Positions 61,443 through 64,000 of a DNA stretch of 64,000 nt are shown piece by piece. The position numbers and the translations under genes were made by a program. The stretch lies in contig DASQDR010000116.1 of the NCBI GenBank assembly GCA_035634055.1, positions 1 through 64,000 on the forward strand, given 5' to 3'. The DNA comes from JAICTV01 sp035634055. GTDB lineage: Bacteria; Planctomycetota; Phycisphaerae; Tepidisphaerales; Tepidisphaeraceae. The notes under the pieces are model-generated. The model was not told the DNA's origin. It did not search any database and saw only the letters and a list, made by a program, of their open reading frames with translations. How positions within the stretch are numbered: position 1 is the stretch's first letter; every line of letters begins with the position of its first letter.

Positions 61443-62006
61443 TCACTCAGCGTCCCGCGCGCCTGCCGCGTGCCGCTCGTCGCGCCGCCGCTGGTCATCG
61501 ATCATGCACGGGTGCAGGCGGCGCCTGCGGGCGCCCTTGAGACTTCCACCGCCAACGTTAAAATCCGCGTCCCCAGTCGGCCACCGCCTCGACGCCAGAC
61601 GTACGAATCGGTGAACGACCGCCCGGCGCCGGAGTAGCTCAATGGCAGAGCACCGCTTTCGTAAAGCGGGGGTTGAGGGTTCGAATCCCTCCTTCGGCTC
61701 ATGCACCAGCGCCACGCACAGCGAATTTCGCGGGCGCGGAAGCGCGCCTTCATCCTTCCGGCAGCGCAAACCGGTGGGGCCACGCGTTTGGGGAATCGCG
61801 TGGGAGCGTCCGAGGCGGATTTCATCGATGGGGTAAATCCGACATCGCCCCCCGCCCGGCATGGTGAACCATCGCCCGCCGCTCACCTTTCCCTGAGTTT
61901 CGAAGCGGTTCCACGCAGTGATGCCGACCCCGCTGATCCGCGCCGCCTCGTCACGGCCGACGAAGCCGGCGGGGAAAGGTGATGCGTTACCGTCGTGTTC
62001 ACCCAT
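61443..62006 (-). pseudogene. Remnant of a helix-turn-helix protein beside tRNA-Thr
   Basis: Only the first third of this reading frame looks like protein. Residues 14-68 (61803-61967), with FVGRDEAARISGVGITAWNR and MPGGGRCRIYPIDEIRL, resemble the repeated HTH modules of large planctomycete DNA-binding proteins. After them the frame loses family character and runs antisense through the tRNA-Thr gene (giving the familiar artefact EGFEPSTPALRK). The ATG at 62006 has GGAGG 13 bases upstream, and one at 62018 is also possible. It is most likely a truncated, decayed gene; a short intact HTH protein is less likely. Its place beside a tRNA gene is typical of integrated elements. Confidence 0.42.
61628..61699 (+). 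tRNA. tRNA-Thr (anticodon CGT)
   Basis: A 72-base cloverleaf: acceptor GCCGGAG/CTTCGGC, D arm GCTC/GAGC, anticodon stem CCGCT/AGCGG with loop TTCGTAA giving anticodon CGT, T arm GAGGG-TTCGAAT-CCCTC, discriminator T. CCA is not encoded. No strong promoter is seen; TACGAA at 61602 could be a -10 box. Confidence 0.95.
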
Positions 62007-62402
62007 AGAGCGTCTCATGCCTCCGAGCGCGAGGTGCGGATGGCGCTGCGGCGCGGCGGCAACGCGAAACGACTATCGGCGAAGCGGGCCCCGTGCTGGA
62101 ACCGCGGCGTTCAGCCGCTGTTGCGGGAACCATCTGCCGCTCGTGCGGCGAAGCTGTTGGTCGGGCGGGTGTTCTTCCGGCAGGCGGCGGGGCAGGTCGT
62201 GCTTCGCGTGCTTGACTCCAACGGCTGCCCGAACAGGTCAGAAGCCTGGGCCTGTCGTGTGGGAAGGGTGCAGAAAAAACGGTCGGCGTACAGCCCTGTA
62301 CGCCGACCGTTAGAGCCTGCGACTCCTTTCGCACCATCCCTGCTCTGGTGCCCGGACGCGCGCGGGGCGTCGGGCTTATTTTCGTGATGTGCCTGCGACT
62401 GC
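61700..62402. other. Gap between tRNA-Thr and the HAD gene
   Basis: Apart from the HTH remnant (to 62006) and the strong terminator at 62274-62311, I see no gene in this 700-base region. Open frames on the plus strand (for example 61995-62387) lack protein-like character and third-position bias. Confidence 0.5.
62274..62311 (-). terminator. Rho-independent terminator with a perfect 16-bp stem
   Basis: AACGGTCGGCGTACAG (62278-62293) and its exact complement (62296-62311) flank a two-base CC centre. On the minus strand the stem ends in TTTTTT (AAAAAA at 62274-62279 on the plus strand). It lies 92 bases beyond the stop of the HAD gene. Confidence 0.85.
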
Positions 62403-63323
62403 CTACGCCGCAGCGTCGCCGGCGTTGTGCTCGGCTTGGCCGGGCGCGCTGGCGGCGTCTTCTATTGGTTCCACGGCGTGGCGGGCGACGAGTTCCTCCA
62501 GGAACTGCGCCAGGCCGTCGTCGCGGTTGCTGCCGATCACGCGCTTGGCGGCCGCCTGGACTTCCGGGCGGGCGTTACCCATGGCGACGCCCAAGCCGGC
62601 CTGGCGGAGCATCGGCAGGTCGTTGACGTCGTCGCCGACGGCGATGATTTCCGCGGGCCGCACGCCGTGCCGCGCGGCCACGTGTTGGATCCCTTCCCAC
62701 TTGTTCACGCCCGGGTCGAAGATCTCCAGCACCTCGACACCGGCCGACGGGACGAACAGCCGCTGGCACAGGATGCGCTCGCCGAACTGCTGTTGGAGCT
62801 GTGCCTCGACGCGCGCCACCTCCGCCGGCTCCGCCACGATCCCCAGCCGCAGCGTGTGCTCGTGGCCGTACTCGGACAGGCGGCTCACGTGGTGGACGCT
62901 GGCGCTGGTGACGCTCATCCAATGCAGGGTCTCGGCGTTGACGTCAACCTCTTCGCTGACGAGGTAATCCACGCCGGCCGCGCCGGTCTCCTGCAACGCC
63001 AGCACGGCGTGGCCGGCCTCCTCGAGCAGCTTGCACACCTCGCGGGCGAGCTGCGGGTCGACCATCTGGCGGTGCAGGATGACCTCCTGCTTCGTGTCGA
63101 TGACGATTGCGCCGCCGGCGAAGACGGCGTGGTCGTAATGGGCCACCGTGTCGAGCGCCTCGCGGCTCTCGGTGAAGTTCCGCCCGGTGGCGAAGCAGAT
63201 TAGGATGCCTGCCGACAGGCACTGGTGGATGGCGCGCGTGGTGCGCTCGGTGACCTTCCCGTCCGGGGCCAGCAGCGTCCCGTCGAGGTCAATTGCGACC
63301 ATTCGGTACTTGGCTTCACCCAT
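62403..63323 (-). CDS. Cof-type HAD family phosphatase
   Basis: A 306-residue cytoplasmic phosphatase of the Cof/YidA group acting on small phosphometabolites. HAD motif I is MVAIDLDGTLLAPDG, with nucleophile and acid Asp. Motif II is the Thr/Ser in LICFATGRNF, motif III the Lys in GVNKWEGIQ, and motif IV AVGDDVNDLPML. The C2-type cap lies between motifs II and III. The ATG at 63323 is preferred over one at 63407 because it starts just before motif I and follows a promoter-like sequence; MVAIDLDG at 63302 is a further alternative. It ends in an Ala/Glu-rich tail and a strong terminator. The substrate is not deducible. Confidence 0.9.
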   Translation of the reverse strand: MGEAKYRMVAIDLDGTLLAPDGKVTERTTRAIHQCLSAGILICFATGRNFTESREALDTVAHYDHAVFAGGAIVIDTKQEVILHRQMVDPQLAREVCKLLEEAGHAVLALQETGAAGVDYLVSEEVDVNAETLHWMSVTSASVHHVSRLSEYGHEHTLRLGIVAEPAEVARVEAQLQQQFGERILCQRLFVPSAGVEVLEIFDPGVNKWEGIQHVAARHGVRPAEIIAVGDDVNDLPMLRQAGLGVAMGNARPEVQAAAKRVIGSNRDDGLAQFLEELVARHAVEPIEDAASAPGQAEHNAGDAAA

Positions 63324-63342
63324 CAACCCCGTCCTGGCGCGA

Positions 63343-63370
63343 ACAATACAACGCTCGATATCAAATGCAA
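63343..63370 (-). promoter_or_regulatory. Promoter of the HAD phosphatase gene
   Basis: On the minus strand TTGCAT (63370-63365) and TATTGT (63348-63343) are 16 bases apart. Transcription would begin about 13 bases before the ATG at 63323. Confidence 0.5.
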
Positions 63371-63476
63371 CGAATCTTTCCGGTGCGCGACGACTTTTCC
63401 ACAACATCCGGCGTAACGCCGGCGACGTGACCTCAAGTCGTGGTGGTGCGCATTACAGCGGCGCAACGGCCATGAC

Positions 63477-64000
63477 CTACCGCGTCGCTTCGCCCCCGGT
63501 CGAGCCGCTGGCCGCGGGCGGCGCGGCAGGCGAGGTCGCGCGACCGAACTTGCGCACGATCAGCAGCGACGTCGGGCATTCTAGCGCGATCCGCTCGGGG
63601 CGGAACCCGAACAATTGCGACTCCAGGCCCCAGTCCTCGCCGATGCCGATGATCACCAGGTCCGCGCTCCTGGCCTCGCGGAGGACGGCGTCGACCGGCG
63701 AATCGTCCTCGACCACCTGGAACCGCACCGGCGAGTCCTGCCCCGGCTCGGCGAACACGCGGTCCACTTCCGCTTGCGCCCCCAGCGCGCTGCCCGTGCG
63801 CTTCGGCGGGACCACGTGAAGCACGCGGATCGCGGGCGCCGCGCCGCCCGTGCCGGGGGCGGAGCGCGCCAGCCGCTGCGCCAGTTCCAGCGCCAGGCGG
63901 TCGTGCGTGCTGCCGAGGTAGGGGACGAGAATGCGCCTGGCGTCGCCGGACTCGCGGTTGACGAAGATCGCCACGTCTGCCGGCGCCGTCTCCAGCACCC
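63477..64000 (-). CDS. Universal stress protein domain, C-terminal part of a gene cut by the window end
   Basis: At least 174 residues; the gene continues past 64000. The visible part is a UspA fold: DVAIFVNRESGDARRILVPY, the hydrophobic strand AIRVLHVVPP, ADLVIIGIGEDWGLES and PTSLLIVRKFG. The wording right at the edge (LETAPADVAIFVNR) looks like a linker region, and in antiporters or amino acid transporters this kind of domain sits at the C-terminus, so this may be the tail of a Na+/H+ antiporter. The nucleotide-binding Gly-x-x-Gly loop of classic ATP-binding UspA is not obvious. A GTG at 63998 is in frame but probably not the start. Confidence 0.65.
   Translation of the reverse strand, partial: VLETAPADVAIFVNRESGDARRILVPYLGSTHDRLALELAQRLARSAPGTGGAAPAIRVLHVVPPKRTGSALGAQAEVDRVFAEPGQDSPVRFQVVEDDSPVDAVLREARSADLVIIGIGEDWGLESQLFGFRPERIALECPTSLLIVRKFGRATSPAAPPAASGSTGGEATR

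Noticed and set aside
61502..61867. Short frames over tRNA-Thr, including one with EGFEPSTPALR-like residues
   Set aside because: These are translations of tRNA antisense or sense sequence, a well-known artefact.

Overview
The window is high-GC DNA from what is very probably a planctomycete of the class Phycisphaerae, most likely the Tepidisphaerales/Humisphaera side. The clues are four secreted proteins with LEPR-XLL-type N-terminal motifs (L-E-P/R/S-R-x-x-L), a PEP-CTERM anchor, dockerin-like C-termini, an H-X-DG type pseudopilin, and a very high density of glycoside hydrolases and polysaccharide lyases with Tat signals. This is inferred from sequence features; no database was searched.

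Layout. 38-3815: a uronate-catabolism operon (UxaC-like isomerase, UxaE-like tagaturonate epimerase, 2-hydroxyacid dehydrogenase). 3918-10145: mostly housekeeping and unassigned genes (TrkH-type transporter, hisI, an orphan membrane protein, a zinc-ribbon protein, a DapA-family lyase, a Gfo/Idh/MocA oxidoreductase). 10277-21057: a giant beta-strand-repeat PEP-CTERM surface protein, a pseudopilin and the first PL11 rhamnogalacturonan lyase. 21479-30039: a same-strand run of GH29, GH43, GH43, GH29 and GH97. 30086-41903: a XylR-like AraC regulator, divergent from a GH2 enzyme that is followed by two more PL11-type lyases in tandem. 42060-48160: core genes (pheT, an RNase HII-like protein, tRNA-Asp, a peroxiredoxin coupled to a DsbA-like protein, a PhnD-like protein). 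48539-52204: a secreted FG-GAP/RTX-repeat protein and small membrane proteins. 52205-61408: a second carbohydrate block (GH51 arabinofuranosidase, sugar-binding lipoprotein, oxidoreductase, MFS transporter, PL26-like exo-rhamnogalacturonan lyase). 61628-64000: tRNA-Thr, an HTH-gene remnant, a Cof-type HAD hydrolase and a universal-stress domain cut by the window end.

Read together, most of the window is a pectin (rhamnogalacturonan-I) utilisation region. PL11 and PL26 lyases cut the backbone; GH51, GH43, GH2, GH29 and GH97 remove arabinose, galactose, fucose and related side chains. The released sugars would enter through MFS or ABC-type carriers, and galacturonate would go through UxaC and UxaE, possibly ending at the DapA-family enzyme. 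No SusC/SusD pair, cohesin, sulfatase or GH105 is visible, so this is not a Bacteroides-type PUL. The four dockerin-like tails and the PEP-CTERM protein suggest a surface-display arrangement.

Intergenic DNA carries several different palindromic, repeat-like elements (1426-1521, 23210-23276, 48226-48313, 48456-48481, 55697-55815). Start codons were set by Shine-Dalgarno position where one is visible. Some genes (5682, 52205) have no Shine-Dalgarno and a promoter-like sequence right before the ATG, and may be leaderless.
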